DNA of 64,000 bases from Populus alba. Lineage: Eukaryota; Streptophyta; Magnoliopsida; Malpighiales; Salicaceae. Under the pieces are notes generated by a model that saw only the letters and a list, made by a program, of their open reading frames with translations, was not told the origin of the DNA and did no database searches. The DNA is taken from contig NC_133287.1 in assembly GCF_005239225.2 (NCBI RefSeq), positions 17,054,519 through 17,118,518 on the forward strand, written 5' to 3'. Within the stretch, counting starts at the first letter, position 1; the number at the start of each line of letters is the position of its first letter. Made by a program: the position numbers and the translations under genes. This document shows positions 54,003-64,000 of the stretch, piece after piece.

Positions 54003-54198
54003 ACTGTAGCCATATTCTTCCATTTCTGTTCTCCAGTCTTGATCTTGGATCTCAGTTTCTTGAATCCAAAACCCATTAATATTCTCCATCTTGGTACAAT
54101 TCTTCTGTGCTGGGCTGGCGTTTTGAGGCTGCTTCAAGCATCAAGTCACAATCCTTTTCTTTTGGGTTTCTAGTGGGGTTTTTTAAAGTCTTATCTTG

Positions 54199-54252
54199 AT
54201 GATAAATATTTTGTTCTTGATGTTTGAGATTCATGTCTCCAATTCTCAGTGA
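54199..54252 (+). CDS. uORF overlapping the start of the sucrose-control uORF (17 aa)
   Basis: ATG at 54199, stop TGA at 54250-54252, in a different frame from the conserved uORF that starts at 54233. Ribosomes starting here would pass over the downstream ATG, so it may tune initiation at the sucrose-control peptide. Confidence 0.45.
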   Translation: MINILFLMFEIHVSNSQ

Positions 54253-54358
54253 AATCTTCATTACTGGGTGCATGATAAATTCCACCTTCAGGCGCAGGAC
54301 CCATTTAGTTCAATCATTCTCAGTTGTTTTCCTTTACTGGTTGTATTACGTTTCATGA
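54233..54358 (+). CDS. Sucrose-control (SC) peptide uORF of the S1 bZIP gene (41 aa)
   Basis: Encodes the conserved leader peptide of group S1 bZIP mRNAs. In Arabidopsis, high sucrose makes ribosomes stall on this peptide and represses translation of the main frame. The peptide starts MSPILSEIFITG, has the conserved centre RRRTHLVQSFSVVFLYW, and ends YYVS just before TGA. The strongly conserved C-terminal half (Leu-Val-Gln-Ser-Phe-Ser-Val, then Tyr-Trp) is what allows recognition. It lies 181 nt before the main ATG. An internal in-frame Met at codon 14 could act as a second start. Found by direct translation of the leader. Confidence 0.95.
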   Translation: MSPILSEIFITGCMINSTFRRRTHLVQSFSVVFLYWLYYVS

Positions 54359-54390
54359 TTCTTGCTCAAAATCTGATCTTTAGACTATAA
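54355..54390 (+). CDS. uORF overlapping the stop of the sucrose-control uORF (11 aa)
   Basis: Its ATG overlaps the TGA of the SC uORF (ATGA at 54355-54358), so terminating ribosomes could restart here. It ends TAA at 54388-54390. Confidence 0.45.
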   Translation: MILAQNLIFRL

Positions 54391-54539
54391 TATACTACTA
54401 TACATAAATATAATCTAGTACTATTACTACTACTATTATCTGCATTATTTTTTAGTTTGTTGCTATTTGGGTCCTGCCATAACTCTCTCTTTGTTGCCGT
54501 TCTTGTTTAAAAGTTGCAAACCTGTTTTGTGAGTCTCTC

Positions 54540-55007
54540 ATGGCTTCCTCTAGTGGAACATCTTCAGGATCATCTTTGATTCAAAACTCAGGTTCGGAGG
54601 AGGATTTGCAGGCATTGATAGATCAGAGGAAGAGAAAGAGAATGATATCAAATCGCGAATCGGCGAGGAGGTCTAGAATGAGAAAACAGAAGCATTTGGA
54701 TGATCTAATGTCTCAAGTGTCTCAATTGAGGAAGGAGAATCACCAGATTGTTACAGGCATCAATATCACAACTCAGCGTTTCTTGAGTGTTGAGGCTGCT
54801 AACTCAATCCTAAGAGTTCAAATAAGCGAGCTCAGCAATAGATTGGAGTCTTTGAATGAGATCATCGGTTTCTTGAGTTCAAACAATGGTGTTTTGGGAG
54901 ATTCAAGCACCTTCAATGAACCAGCAGCTGACAGCTTCTTGAACCCATGGAACATGGCCTACCTGAATCAGCCTATAATGGCATCTGCAGAGATTTTTCA
55001 TTGCTGA
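54540..55007 (+). CDS. Group S1 bZIP transcription factor, bZIP11/bZIP44 type (155 aa)
   Basis: Nuclear DNA-binding regulator. S1 bZIPs control amino-acid and sugar metabolism under low energy, usually as heterodimers with group C bZIPs. The intronless 155-aa frame is the usual length. Basic region at about 29-52 with the invariant N-x7-R (N38, R46) in NRESARRSRMRKQK; leucine zipper starts at L56 and continues at L63, I70, V84, L91, L98 and L105, longer than in most bZIPs, as in S1. The C-terminus has the family NQPIMAS motif (about 143-149) and ends FHC, nearest to bZIP44-type proteins from memory. The long uORF-bearing leader (53952-54390) implies translational repression by sucrose. The 3' flank to about 55310 contains a TTC run. 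Confidence 0.95.
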   Translation: MASSSGTSSGSSLIQNSGSEEDLQALIDQRKRKRMISNRESARRSRMRKQKHLDDLMSQVSQLRKENHQIVTGINITTQRFLSVEAANSILRVQISELSNRLESLNEIIGFLSSNNGVLGDSSTFNEPAADSFLNPWNMAYLNQPIMASAEIFHC

Positions 55008-55289
55008 TCTGTTCTCCACTGTAGGCTTGAACTTAGAGCAGAAGAGAGATAGAGAGATCTGTTTAGTAATAATCAAGCTTAAGAAATTATCACTCAAGAG
55101 CTGATTATAATTTAAGTAGTTTGAAATAAGGCAACATATGTAGAAGTCATGGGGTGGGGAGTAGATGGACATGTAAGAAAGAACAAAAGGGTTTGTGGCT
55201 AGTTTGGTTCTTGGTCTGTAAATGGGCTTGCGAGTTTTACAGTTTGATGTCGCTATTATAGTAAATGTAATGGTATTATTTTTAACGAG

Positions 55290-55312
55290 TTCTTCTTCTT
55301 CTTCTTCTTCTT
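55290..55312. repeat. (TTC)n microsatellite in the bZIP 3' flank
   Basis: About seven TTC units. A minus-strand poly-Glu frame across it is spurious. Confidence 0.9.
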
Positions 55313-55319
55313 GTTCCAA

Positions 55320-56390
55320 GTTGTGTGGATGGCCTTCACAGTGAAATCAGCTCTGTGTTTCTCGCATCAAAATTTCTGTAAAGCCATGTATGGGGCTTTT
55401 CTGACGTCTGACAAATTGAAATAATTGAGTGCAAACACAATACTTGTTTATAAAGTGTATAAAAACAAAGCAGCAGTCTTCCTCCTTCCTTCGAGTGTAT
55501 ATTGTTCCTCTCTTTTTCCTTATTTGAAGCTTGAGCTGTGCATTTTGACTAATGGTCTAGGGAGCTCTGAAGTAGTGGCTGCTGGTTATATATATGCGGT
55601 GGCCGGTGAATTTCCGAGCTATAAAATGATTTTTTGATCCACTCGGAGATGTTTCAGAGAACCACCACTTGCTGCAATGCATCTTTTGCCAATATTATTG
55701 TCTCGCATGAAGTAAGAGAAGAGGACCTTCAACGAGAATAAGTATCCGATCCGATCTTGCATTATTTAGCACCTCTCGTTTGCAGATTTATTGAATGACA
55801 AGAACCCAGAGGATTGGACAGCGGCCCCCCAGCATCTTTTTCAGTGTCGGACTCAGAGTTGCCGTTAAATATCAAGAACACCAGGAGAATATTTGTTTTT
55901 GGATCTTAAAAATGCTCGTAAATAAATCGAAATAAATAATGACAACAACAAACGGAGTCCATTAAAGCTGCTTCCAAGCAGTTTTATTACATCAGAGTAA
56001 TGCTTTCGGATCATGTTTTCACACGTTAAAAGTAATCAAATTACTGCTTCCAAGCAGATTAACCCCTAAAATCTCATGTGTCTGTAGTAATAAAGAAATT
56101 GCTAGGAATGATCCCAATTCACGAAAATAAACTTCTTGACTGAAGCAAATCAATAAACATGGTTCACTCCATATGAAGGAGCAATGGAACTCAAATTAAA
56201 CTTGACTGAACAATTGGAACATGGTTGAAGACACGGAACAGCAGTAATGGGACTCAAAGCTCAAAAGACACAGCATGGTTTCACAAATAGTTAGGTGGAA
56301 GGTGCTCTTGTATGAATATGATTGTTTATCAAATAGTTCGTTATTTTTTAAAAAATTATCAGCACATCAAAAACGATTACAAACCGCACT
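55320..56390. other. Intergenic DNA downstream of the bZIP gene
   Basis: No supported gene. The 55425-55637 frame has no recognisable domain. Confidence 0.4.
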
Positions 56391-56394
56391 CAAT

Positions 56395-56585
56395 TTTAGA
56401 AATTTGGTAATGTGGTTATGATTATTTTTTAAAATATTTTTTATTTTAAAATATATCAAAATAATATATTTTTTATTTTTTTAAAATAAATATATTAAGA
56501 CGGATCTAAAATATATAAAAAATTAATTTTTAATAAAAAAATAAAAAAAAAAAAGCTACCTCATGTTTCCAAATGCTCGTGTGAC
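56395..56585. mobile_element. MITE-like repeat, copy 8
   Basis: 'TTTGGTAATGTGGTTATGAT' at one side and '..TTTCCAAATGCTCGTG' at the other enclose the AT-rich family core. Confidence 0.5.
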
Positions 56586-56589
56586 TAGT

Positions 56590-58240
56590 GGAACAGATCC
56601 CACGTGCAGGAAACAATACTATCAGTAGCCATGGTTATGGAAAAAGCATAACTATTCATGGTTCTCTCCACTCGAAAGTGTTTTTTTTTTTTTTTTGTTG
56701 AGTAAAAAGCCAATAGGGAACAGGACGAATGGGCTCCAACTTGGTTTTGTTGGGGGAGGCTGTGAGGGATTTATTTTTATAGGTTTCTATCACACTAAAT
56801 ACAAAAACATTGCAAGGGGACATATGTTGTCATGCCTTAGTCGTAATCCATTGTCTCAATCATGGTTCCGTAAGCAGTAGAGCAACTTTCTTTTATTTTC
56901 TTTTCCTAATGACCTTCTTATGTCCCATTATAAAAATTATAATTTAACTTAAATTTTAAATTTATATTTTTAAAAATTATTAATTTAAATTTTATAAATT
57001 TTATTTAAAATTTATATAATTATTAATTTTAAAATTTATGAAATTAATTAAAATATAAATAAATTGATTTCAGATATTAATATGTTAATAAAAAATAAAT
57101 TCTAATAAAAGAGAGAGAGAGAGAGCATCGAGGAAATGGATAAATGGCAAAGCAAGCACCAAAGCACGTCAATCAAAATCGTCTTATTGTCTTTTTAATT
57201 GCTTGATGACATGTGTGAATTAAAGTGGTATTTGGAGATTGAATGCTGGAGAAAAATAGTCAACATCGTCGCTAGTTCTTCCAAGCATCTGTCTGCTAAT
57301 TTAGAGATTAGCGGTGTTAGATTCTTGAGCTACTGAACTTTCGAGTGGTAGAATTTTTAAAGCAGTCGAGAAAAAAAAATACACATATTATAACTCCAAA
57401 TACCAAGGCCCCAGTCGATTCTTGAATTAAATTTGAGAGGGTTGGTCGATGTTTTTTTTATACTATTATTAGCAATAAATCCCGGGGTGCATAGGTTTTT
57501 GCTAAGCAATTTTCCGCAAGAACACTTGAGAAGAGTTGAACCTGAACTCTTGAATAGAAAAATATTATGGTTGATGATTGAGATGCTCGGTATCAAATAT
57601 CTCTCTATTAAATATATTTATTTACTAATAAAAAAGATCAATATCTAGCTAGTTCCTAAAACTATATATGTGTGTGTGTTAGAGTCAATTAAATATATTT
57701 AATAAAAAAGATCAATATCTAGTTCCTAAAACTTTTTTTTATGAATTATTACTACTATTATTATTTAAAGATTTGCTTATACTTAACTTTTTGAAATATC
57801 TTAACTTAAGAACTGGGATCCATGCGAAATGCTATATAAAAACGCTTACATGAATCAACTTTTAGAGAAATTTTTTAATTTATGCTTTTTCCCTCTTTTT
57901 CATAAATATATAAACAGATTAGAACTTAGAGAAGTAACTAAAATCAAATTAATCTTTATATGTAACTAAACATTTAACGGAGTTTTCAATGCATAGGGTC
58001 GCCAATATTTCAGTAAAAAGATGAGGTCAAATTTTGAATTTAAAAGGAAAAAAAAAAAAAGGAGAAATTTAATTATTGTTGTCCACTAGGACCCAGCAGC
58101 GTGTCTCGCCATATTACCCGTGCACTGATCGAATGGGTCATTTCCAGGGGTTGCTCAATTGCCCTATTTCAAATTAATTTTTAAACATGGTTAGTCTTAA
58201 ATTAAAGTCAATACAGATAGCCTAATCCAAACTTTTGCAC
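56590..58240. other. Intergenic DNA with SINE-like and AT-rich remnants
   Basis: Contains a decayed SINE-like body (56930-57055), a GA run (57110-57125) and a short near-duplicate 'AAAAAAGATCAATATCTAG' near 57629 and 57703. The open frames here (56695-56880, 57433-57648) are not recognisable. Confidence 0.35.
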
Positions 58241-58247
58241 TATTTTA

Positions 58248-58392
58248 GGCACCGTTTCCTCAATTTTTTAAAAAATTTTTTTATTCTTTTTATATAAAAT
58301 TAATATATTTATAAAAAATTTAAATTATTTTAATATATTTTTAAATAAAAACAATTTAAAAAACAACTATAACCACCCGAATAAACACTCTT
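58248..58392. mobile_element. MITE-like repeat, copy 9
   Basis: 'GGCACCGTTTCCTC' start and '..AACCACCCGAATAAACACTC' end around the AT-rich core. Confidence 0.45.
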
Positions 58393-58399
58393 TAACATA

Positions 58400-59940
58400 A
58401 TCTAAACCCCATGGCCAGAGTAATTGGCACGTAAACTACTATAATAGTGAATTTATGTTTTTTACTCTTTAAAAAACTCATTGAACTAGCAACTAGGGGT
58501 ATATTTGTATTTTTATAGGATTTATTTGTTATTTTTGAATTTTCGAGGGGTACCTCAAACCTTTTCTAGATTTTTTGCACAGTAGATTTACATTAATACA
58601 TTTAAAAGCAAAATAGCACTTAACTATGACAGGAGAATTCTTTGTTTTTCAATTTTTTAAGAACGTTGTAATGACTCTATTACTATTAAAATAAAAATTC
58701 TCTAATCCTATTTGAAGAGCTAAATCATCATTTCATAGCACTAATTATTTGGTCACCGGATAATGTTATTTTTGATACATAAAAATAAAAATAAAAAGTT
58801 GCATGCACGCGTTAGCCACCCTGCCATCTTCAAGAGACATGCATGATTGACTCTGGTGGTGGAGAAAGATATCCTACCGTGTCATTTGATGTATCACGAT
58901 ATTTTCTTTTTACATAGATAATGTATATATAGTGATTATATTTGGTTTGCCGTCAGTTTAATTTTATTTCCCTCTTTCATTTCTCTTTACTCTATCTCAA
59001 TTTGCATACTGCCCATGAATAAAATCTCAACAACTCTTCAATCTTTTTTTCCCTTGAAGGTTTTTTTTCATATTCTTTGAATTGCAATTGTTTTATTTGA
59101 TAAAATCACTTTAAATTAGAAAAAAAAATTTAATTTTATCTTCCTTCAATTTCTCATCTCTCAAATTTAATTTTTATTATGTTGATTTTTTTATTGGTAT
59201 GGTTTATGAATTTTATTTATTTCTTGCGATTTCATTCTCATTTTTTTTTATGCTTGCTTCTCATTTATTTTATTGTTATTTTTTCTCTAATTCTATTCTT
59301 CAAAATTAAATTTTTTATTTAAACTTAAATATAAGATTTCATGGGTTGTAATTTTTAAAAATTACCCTAATGGTCGCTATGCATCGTGCGAACTAGCCAG
59401 CAATCAGTCACACCATTCTCTCATGTAAAATTCATTTATGTTTATTTACATTTACAAATAAACAAACTTACTTATTACTAATTTAGATTTAAAATTTGTT
59501 TGTTCTTAAGTTAAACATGTGATCCACGGCATGAACAAATACATATTTAATGTCTGTACTTAGTATTATATTTTCATTTACTTTTGGACAGATTTCAAAA
59601 GTGTTTTTATATATATTGCTTTCACATGCCTTTGGGTGCAAAGAAGTGTCCATGCCTTTTCTTCAATCGTTCTCCCCTGACGTTTAACATGCATTATTTT
59701 TATGTCCATATATTTTTTTGAAGCCAAGAAAGCAACATGTATTTTTTCCTTTTAAAGTATGCAAAGCAGCTTGATGAGACCACTGAACTGTATATTTAAT
59801 GATGTAGTTAATTCCAAGGAAGCTACAAATACAGGTTTGGATTGACTTTAATACCCATTATGTTCTCCTCCTACAAACAGAAAACTGGGGCAGGGCTTCG
59901 AGTACAAAGCAGAAGAATCATATGTTATGATTTCTTATTT
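58400..59940. other. AT-rich intergenic DNA, no gene seen
   Basis: T-rich sequence at 58960-59340 resembles LTR-element DNA ('TTCAATTTCTCATCTCTCAA'). No credible coding frame. Confidence 0.4.
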
Positions 59941-59944
59941 AAAT

Positions 59945-60240
59945 TTATTAAAAAACTATCTTAATTCAATAGCTTAAACTATTAAATAAGATCTTAGAAT
60001 ATGATTTATATTATTCTCTAATATACCCTCTCAAGTGAAAGTCTTTTTAAACTTAAAATTTACACAAACCCAATTTACCTTATACTTAATTTTTATCAAA
60101 TAATTAATATGTATAGTAAGATTCAAACTCGTAATTGCTTGGTCATTAAAACTCTGATATTATATCAAGAAACTATCTCAATCCAATAACTTAATCTATT
60201 AGATGAGTTTTTAAAATATAATTTATATTATTTTCTATTA
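59945..60240 (-). mobile_element. tRNA-derived SINE-like element, degenerate
   Basis: Read on the minus strand, 'ATAATATCAGAGTTTTAATG' resembles a pol III A box. About 30 bases later 'ACGAGTTTGAATCTTAC' resembles a B box, the arrangement of tRNA-related SINEs. Plus-strand flanking phrases 'AAACTATCTtAATtCAATAG' and 'AAACTATCTCAATCCAATAA' at 59951 and 60171 look like duplicated flanks or a second copy. Confidence 0.4.
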
Positions 60241-60249
60241 AAATTAAAG

Positions 60250-61285
60250 ATTAGATTAGACATTTACCATACTTAATCACTAAATTATTGCAAATTGCTG
60301 TCTTATATGGATGCTAACTTCTGGCTGGACAAGCAGAGGGAAAAGAAAGAAAGTCGTGATGATCAGCCAAAGAAATTATAGCAGCTAGGAAAAAGAGGGA
60401 GCATGGATGATGAAATCTTCTCTCGTGTCTTTTCCTCTTTGGATTTGGTTGCCTGCTGGGAAAATAAAAGGAATCTTACGAGCGTTAGCGTCAGCCAGGA
60501 GATGGCTATGGCGATGGCGTGGCGTGGCGTGGCGTGTGGCCGGCCATGCTATTCCATGGCTCACGTGAGCTGAAGAAAAGGCATCTGGCGTGTATCTTGG
60601 CGTGGCCAGGAGGGAAGATTATATGCTTCTAGATGGGATTTATTTGATTAAGTTAAGTAATTAGTGATCGATGGTGTCTGGCATATTGGAGCGAATATCC
60701 AACTCTCAAAGAATGATTAAATTAGTGAAAAGAGAGCAGAGGGAGGCTTTAATTAGTCTTGTTAGTTGAACACAGACAGAAGCTGGGTCCTAATGACGTT
60801 TAACTAAGTAATTAAGCATCATCACTGATTGAGAGTGAGGGAGACGCCATGCTTGTTTGAGGGGTAAAAGAGAATGGAGATCGATGAACCCTAGCTCTGC
60901 TGACATCAACAGTCCCGCCCAATGATTTGAATACACGTAGGCATGCAGTAGAGCTAGCTAATGTTAACCCCCCCCAGATCAAGCAGCAAGATTTATACAC
61001 CAGAAATGTTGTTTCCCTACCAAAACTTTGAGAAAAAGAAATTTTGTAGCATGGCTTTTTCGATGCCCCCACCATATTCTTTGGCTTAAATATGCTTTTT
61101 AATCAGGGAATTCTTATTCTTTTTGACTATATACAATACTGATCCATTATATTAATTTCAATTTTTTTTATTTTTTTACTATATATAAAGAAGAGGTTCG
61201 AGGACGAAACAACTTGGAAGGATCTTGTAATATTCTTTTTAATCTTTCCAAACTTGTAAAAGCAGTATTGCCGACCAATATTTTC
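60250..61285. other. Unassigned segment with a GC-rich GGCGT repeat
   Basis: 60505-60540 carries tandem GGCGT units followed by GGCCGGCC, then a CACGTG E/G-box-like site near 60561-60566. The minus frame 60812-61075 shows no domain. The stretch could be a promoter or a non-coding transcript. Confidence 0.3.
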
Positions 61286-61289
61286 CACT

Positions 61290-61480
61290 AGTTTTAAAGC
61301 AAGTTTTTATTTATTTTTTTTTGTTTAAAATTTACTTTTCTTTATGTTTTTTTTTGAATTGTTTTGATATGATAATATTAAAAATAATTTTTTAAAAATA
61401 AATTAATAATATTTTTCTATAATTTCAAATAAAAAATATTTTTTAAAAAAATAACTGCTAATACATTTTCAAACATTATG
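61290..61480. mobile_element. MITE-like repeat, copy 10
   Basis: Contains 'TTGTTTTGATATGATAATAT' and 'AAAAATAATTTTTTAAAAAT' of the family core, and ends near 'AACATTATGTG'. Confidence 0.45.
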
Positions 61481-61489
61481 TGTTTTTTT

Positions 61490-61920
61490 TTTTGCCCCTT
61501 CAAGAAATAACATTTAGGCTTGATGGTGAGGGGTAAGATGGTCTTTTATTATATTTTTTAACCTTAAGGAGGTCACGTGCTATATCTATATTCTTAAGGA
61601 GTTTCTTTGGTTACAAACTGTCCTTTCAACATTAATGAAGTGTCGGTGTGTTAAGGTATTATTATAAAAATAAGGATATTCGTTTCATCCTCAAAAAACT
61701 CACTTGTTAGAGTATCAATGACCAATCCAAACAATACTAGTTTTATCCTTAAAAAAATAAAAAATAAAAAGGTAAAATATCAGATTAGCACATTAAAAAA
61801 AAAAAAAAAAACATGCCCTTTTAACCTTCTATCTTTTTTTCGGGCGATATTTTCAACTTTTTCTCTTTTGTTTTTTATCTCTTCCACGAAGTAAGGCCTT
61901 CAACTTTGGAAAAAGTGTTG
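61490..61920. other. Intergenic DNA, no gene seen
   Basis: AT-rich with a long A run near 61793-61810. No gene. Confidence 0.4.
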
Positions 61921-61926
61921 AGCTTT

Positions 61927-62805
61927 AAGGCCATGTTTGTTTCCAGGAATTCACTTTCCTGGAAACCATTTTCCTCACTTTCTCATGTTTGGCAAATACA
62001 TGGAAAGTGAGTCAAAGGAAAGGAAATTCTGGTCAAAGGAAATGTTAACATTAATCTCAGGAAAGTGTTTTCCGGTTTTATTCTTGGAAAACACTTTCCT
62101 GAGCCTGCGTTCTCGTGCTTTTGTAACTGTTCATGTTAATTGCACTGTTCAATGAACAGTGCAATTAACATGAACAGTGCAATTACGTATATTGTTTACT
62201 AAAAAATAGTGAACAGTGCAGTTCTCTTGCACTGTTCACTTGCTTGCGGAACTCTTTTTTTTTTTTTTTTTTAACATTTAAAAAAAAATAGTTTAGATTA
62301 AATTTTATACCTTAATGTTTTATTCAATTTTATTACATGCTAAAAATATTATTAAAGTTATAGTTTTTGTCGGATGTATTCATATGTAATGAAATTATAA
62401 ATGGTTTCATGGAATAGTAAAAAATATTTTACAACCTTATTTCGTATGTAATGGAATTATAAATGGTTTCATGATATATATAGTTATATTTTATAAAATA
62501 AGCTATGTATGAATATAGGATATAATAAAAAAAAATTCATCATTATACATTTTAGATTTCATTTTTTTTTTATTGTAAGTGATTAAATATTTTATATATA
62601 TTATATAAATTTTTTTAAAAAATAATTTATTAATAAATTATTTTCCAGTTCATTTTCCATAATACAACCAAACACTGGAAAGTGTTTTCCATAACACTAC
62701 CAAACATCGGAAAATACTTTCTCGGAATTCACTTTCCAAGAATTCACTTTCCCCGGAATTCATTTTCCAAAAGGAATTCACTTTCCTGCAAACAAACGGA
62801 GCCTT
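61927..62805. mobile_element. Non-autonomous hAT-like element (about 880 bp)
   Basis: Ends AAGGCCATGTTTGTTTCCAG (left) and, reverse-complemented, AAGGCTCCGTTTGTTTGCAG (right) form terminal inverted repeats. Sub-terminal GGAATTCACTTTCC / GGAAAGTG motifs repeat on both sides. Only a degenerate 8-bp target duplication (GAGCTTTA / TAGCTTCC) can be proposed. No transposase. Confidence 0.7.
62126..62178. repeat. 26-bp perfect inverted repeat with a 1-nt spacer
   Basis: Arms at 62126-62151 and 62153-62178 are exact complements. The decamer GCACTGTTCA or its complement occurs five times between 62142 and 62240. The DNA could extrude a cruciform, and a transcript would fold into a tight hairpin. Confidence 0.95.
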
Positions 62806-62809
62806 AGCT

Positions 62810-63660
62810 TCCTTTAGTAAAGTCAAGTCAAGCACGGACGGAAGGGAGGGGGAGAAGAAAGCTGTGAAAGTATACACAAGTACGGAACAGGCCTTGACAG
62901 CCCATCTGGAATCCTGGCTTGTGGCAAGGAAGGCCCATCTTATTCTAGCTAAAAAACAATAGGCCCAATCAGAAACTATCTTACAAACCTTGCTGTCAAG
63001 GCTATCATGCTTAAGCCCAATGCCTTCTTTTTTTCTTCTTTAAAACAGGTTTGGGCCTATTGCTTATTAGTAGTAGAAATATCACCCTTCATGTCCCACC
63101 TAGTTATATAATTCAAACTTGATCTGATGTGAATCTTTTTGAATAATTATTTTATTCTAGAGATAATAAATAAAATATAAATATTTTTAAAATCGATTCA
63201 AAACTCACTTGAACCTGAAATATATATTTATATTATATTGATATGTTTATAAAACATTTGGATTTTTTAAATATAATATATACATATCGAGACATACAGG
63301 AAAGGAAATTGGTGGACTGTGAGGCCCAAGTTGAATTAAAGAATATTGGTATTCATCAGGAGGCCCATCTGAGATTTTATTCTAAAGAAAGGGAAAAGGC
63401 CCATTTAGAAAATTTTGATGATCAAAGGCTACTATACCGAAAGAAGATTAATAATTTAGAAAATTTTGATAATCAAAGGCTACTATCTGAGATTTTATCA
63501 AATTTTATTTCATTTTTTTTCTTTTTTTACTTTTTTAAACATCTGAATTCAACCCCTGATATTTTTTTTTAACCTCTCCTAATTTTAATTAAATGTAATT
63601 GTATATCACATGGTATCATGCAAGTATATCATAATCCAATTAGCGTCTAAAATTGAGATA
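62810..63660. other. Intergenic segment with several GGCCCA motifs
   Basis: AGGCCCA/TGGGCC sites lie at about 62931, 62961, 63052, 63321, 63361 and 63398. The plus frame 63243-63572 contains an internal duplication (LENFDDQRLL and LENFDNQRLL). I do not recognise a protein, and the segment may be repeat-derived. Confidence 0.3.
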
Positions 63661-63669
63661 AACATTACT

Positions 63670-64000
63670 AAGGACCGGTTTATTTAATGGAAAATGGTTT
63701 TTTTGAAAAATATTTTTTTAAACTTTTCTATATTTATTTGTTATTAAAAAGTTGATGAATAAAAAAGTTATTTTTCTATAAAAACAAATCTAGCTTGACT
63801 TCTGGAAAAGTATTTTACTTTTATTTTTTAATAGGACATATTTTTCACAAATTGAAAAAAAAAAATATAATAAAATATTATATTATTTGTTATTTATATC
63901 AATTTTAATCAATGATATTTTAATTGTTAGATATTTAATTTTCAATTTTATTTATTTATTTTTCAATTTCATCTCTTAAATTTTGATTTAATTTAATTTT
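63670..64000. mobile_element. Left part of a MITE-like element, cut by the window end
   Basis: 'AAGGACCGGTTTATTTAATG' followed by 'GAAAATGGTTTTTTTGAAAA' resembles the ends of hAT-type MITEs, such as the left end of the element at 61927. The right end is outside the window. Confidence 0.35.

Noticed and set aside
54076..54285. Minus-strand open frame over the bZIP leader
   Set aside because: It is the shadow of the plus-strand leader and its conserved uORF; no domain or promoter.
54903..55319. Minus-strand frame with poly-Glu start
   Set aside because: Antisense to the bZIP C-terminus and the TTC run in its 3' flank; low-complexity start.
60812..61075. 87-codon minus-strand frame
   Set aside because: No recognisable domain, and composition does not differ from intergenic DNA.

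Overview
The window is plant nuclear DNA, very AT-rich between genes, with spliced genes of eudicot type, a chloroplast-targeted lysine-biosynthesis enzyme, a sucrose-control uORF and dense short non-autonomous transposons. The repeat types remind me of Populus/Salix (Salicaceae). That placement is an inference, not something one motif proves.

Five protein-coding genes can be built exon by exon, with GT/AG junctions and a total length divisible by three: (1) a plastid diaminopimelate decarboxylase (LYSA type, 488 aa, 8 exons, minus, 6218-10132); (2) and (3) two Sec14-nodulin (SFH-type) phosphatidylinositol-transfer proteins lying tail to tail (593 aa, plus, 14843-18423; 626 aa, minus, 19214-24206), whose exons 3-8 have identical lengths; (4) an RH1-type DEAD-box RNA helicase (518 aa, 8 exons, plus, 34093-41705), related to yeast Dbp6 and animal DDX51, whose last exon is tandemly duplicated; (5) an intronless group S1 bZIP transcription factor (155 aa, plus, 54540-55007) with a leader of several uORFs, one encoding the conserved 41-aa sucrose-control peptide (54233-54358).

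Layout: 1-6.2 kb is AT-rich with an LTR-retrotransposon-like stretch; 6.2-24.2 kb holds LYSA and the SFH pair, separated by a 4.7-kb repeat-rich gap; 24.3-34.0 kb is gene-poor (ATT-rich tandem DNA, a GGTTCGGTTT-rich element, a 33-bp minisatellite, and a pyrimidine-rich stretch that might be transcribed); 34.1-41.7 kb is the helicase, with a 1.2-kb Mutator-like element in intron 5; 42-53.6 kb is repeat DNA, including an 892-bp Mutator-like element nested in a degenerate minisatellite; 53.8-55.3 kb is the bZIP transcription unit; 55.3-64 kb is again MITE, SINE-like and hAT-like DNA.

The genes do not form one pathway. The best biological signals are the sucrose-responsive uORF system of the bZIP, the duplicated alternative 3' exon of the helicase, the convergent SFH pair with its possible ancient linkage to S1 bZIP genes, and two Mutator-like insertions with perfect 9-bp target duplications. 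I saw no clearly new multi-gene system.
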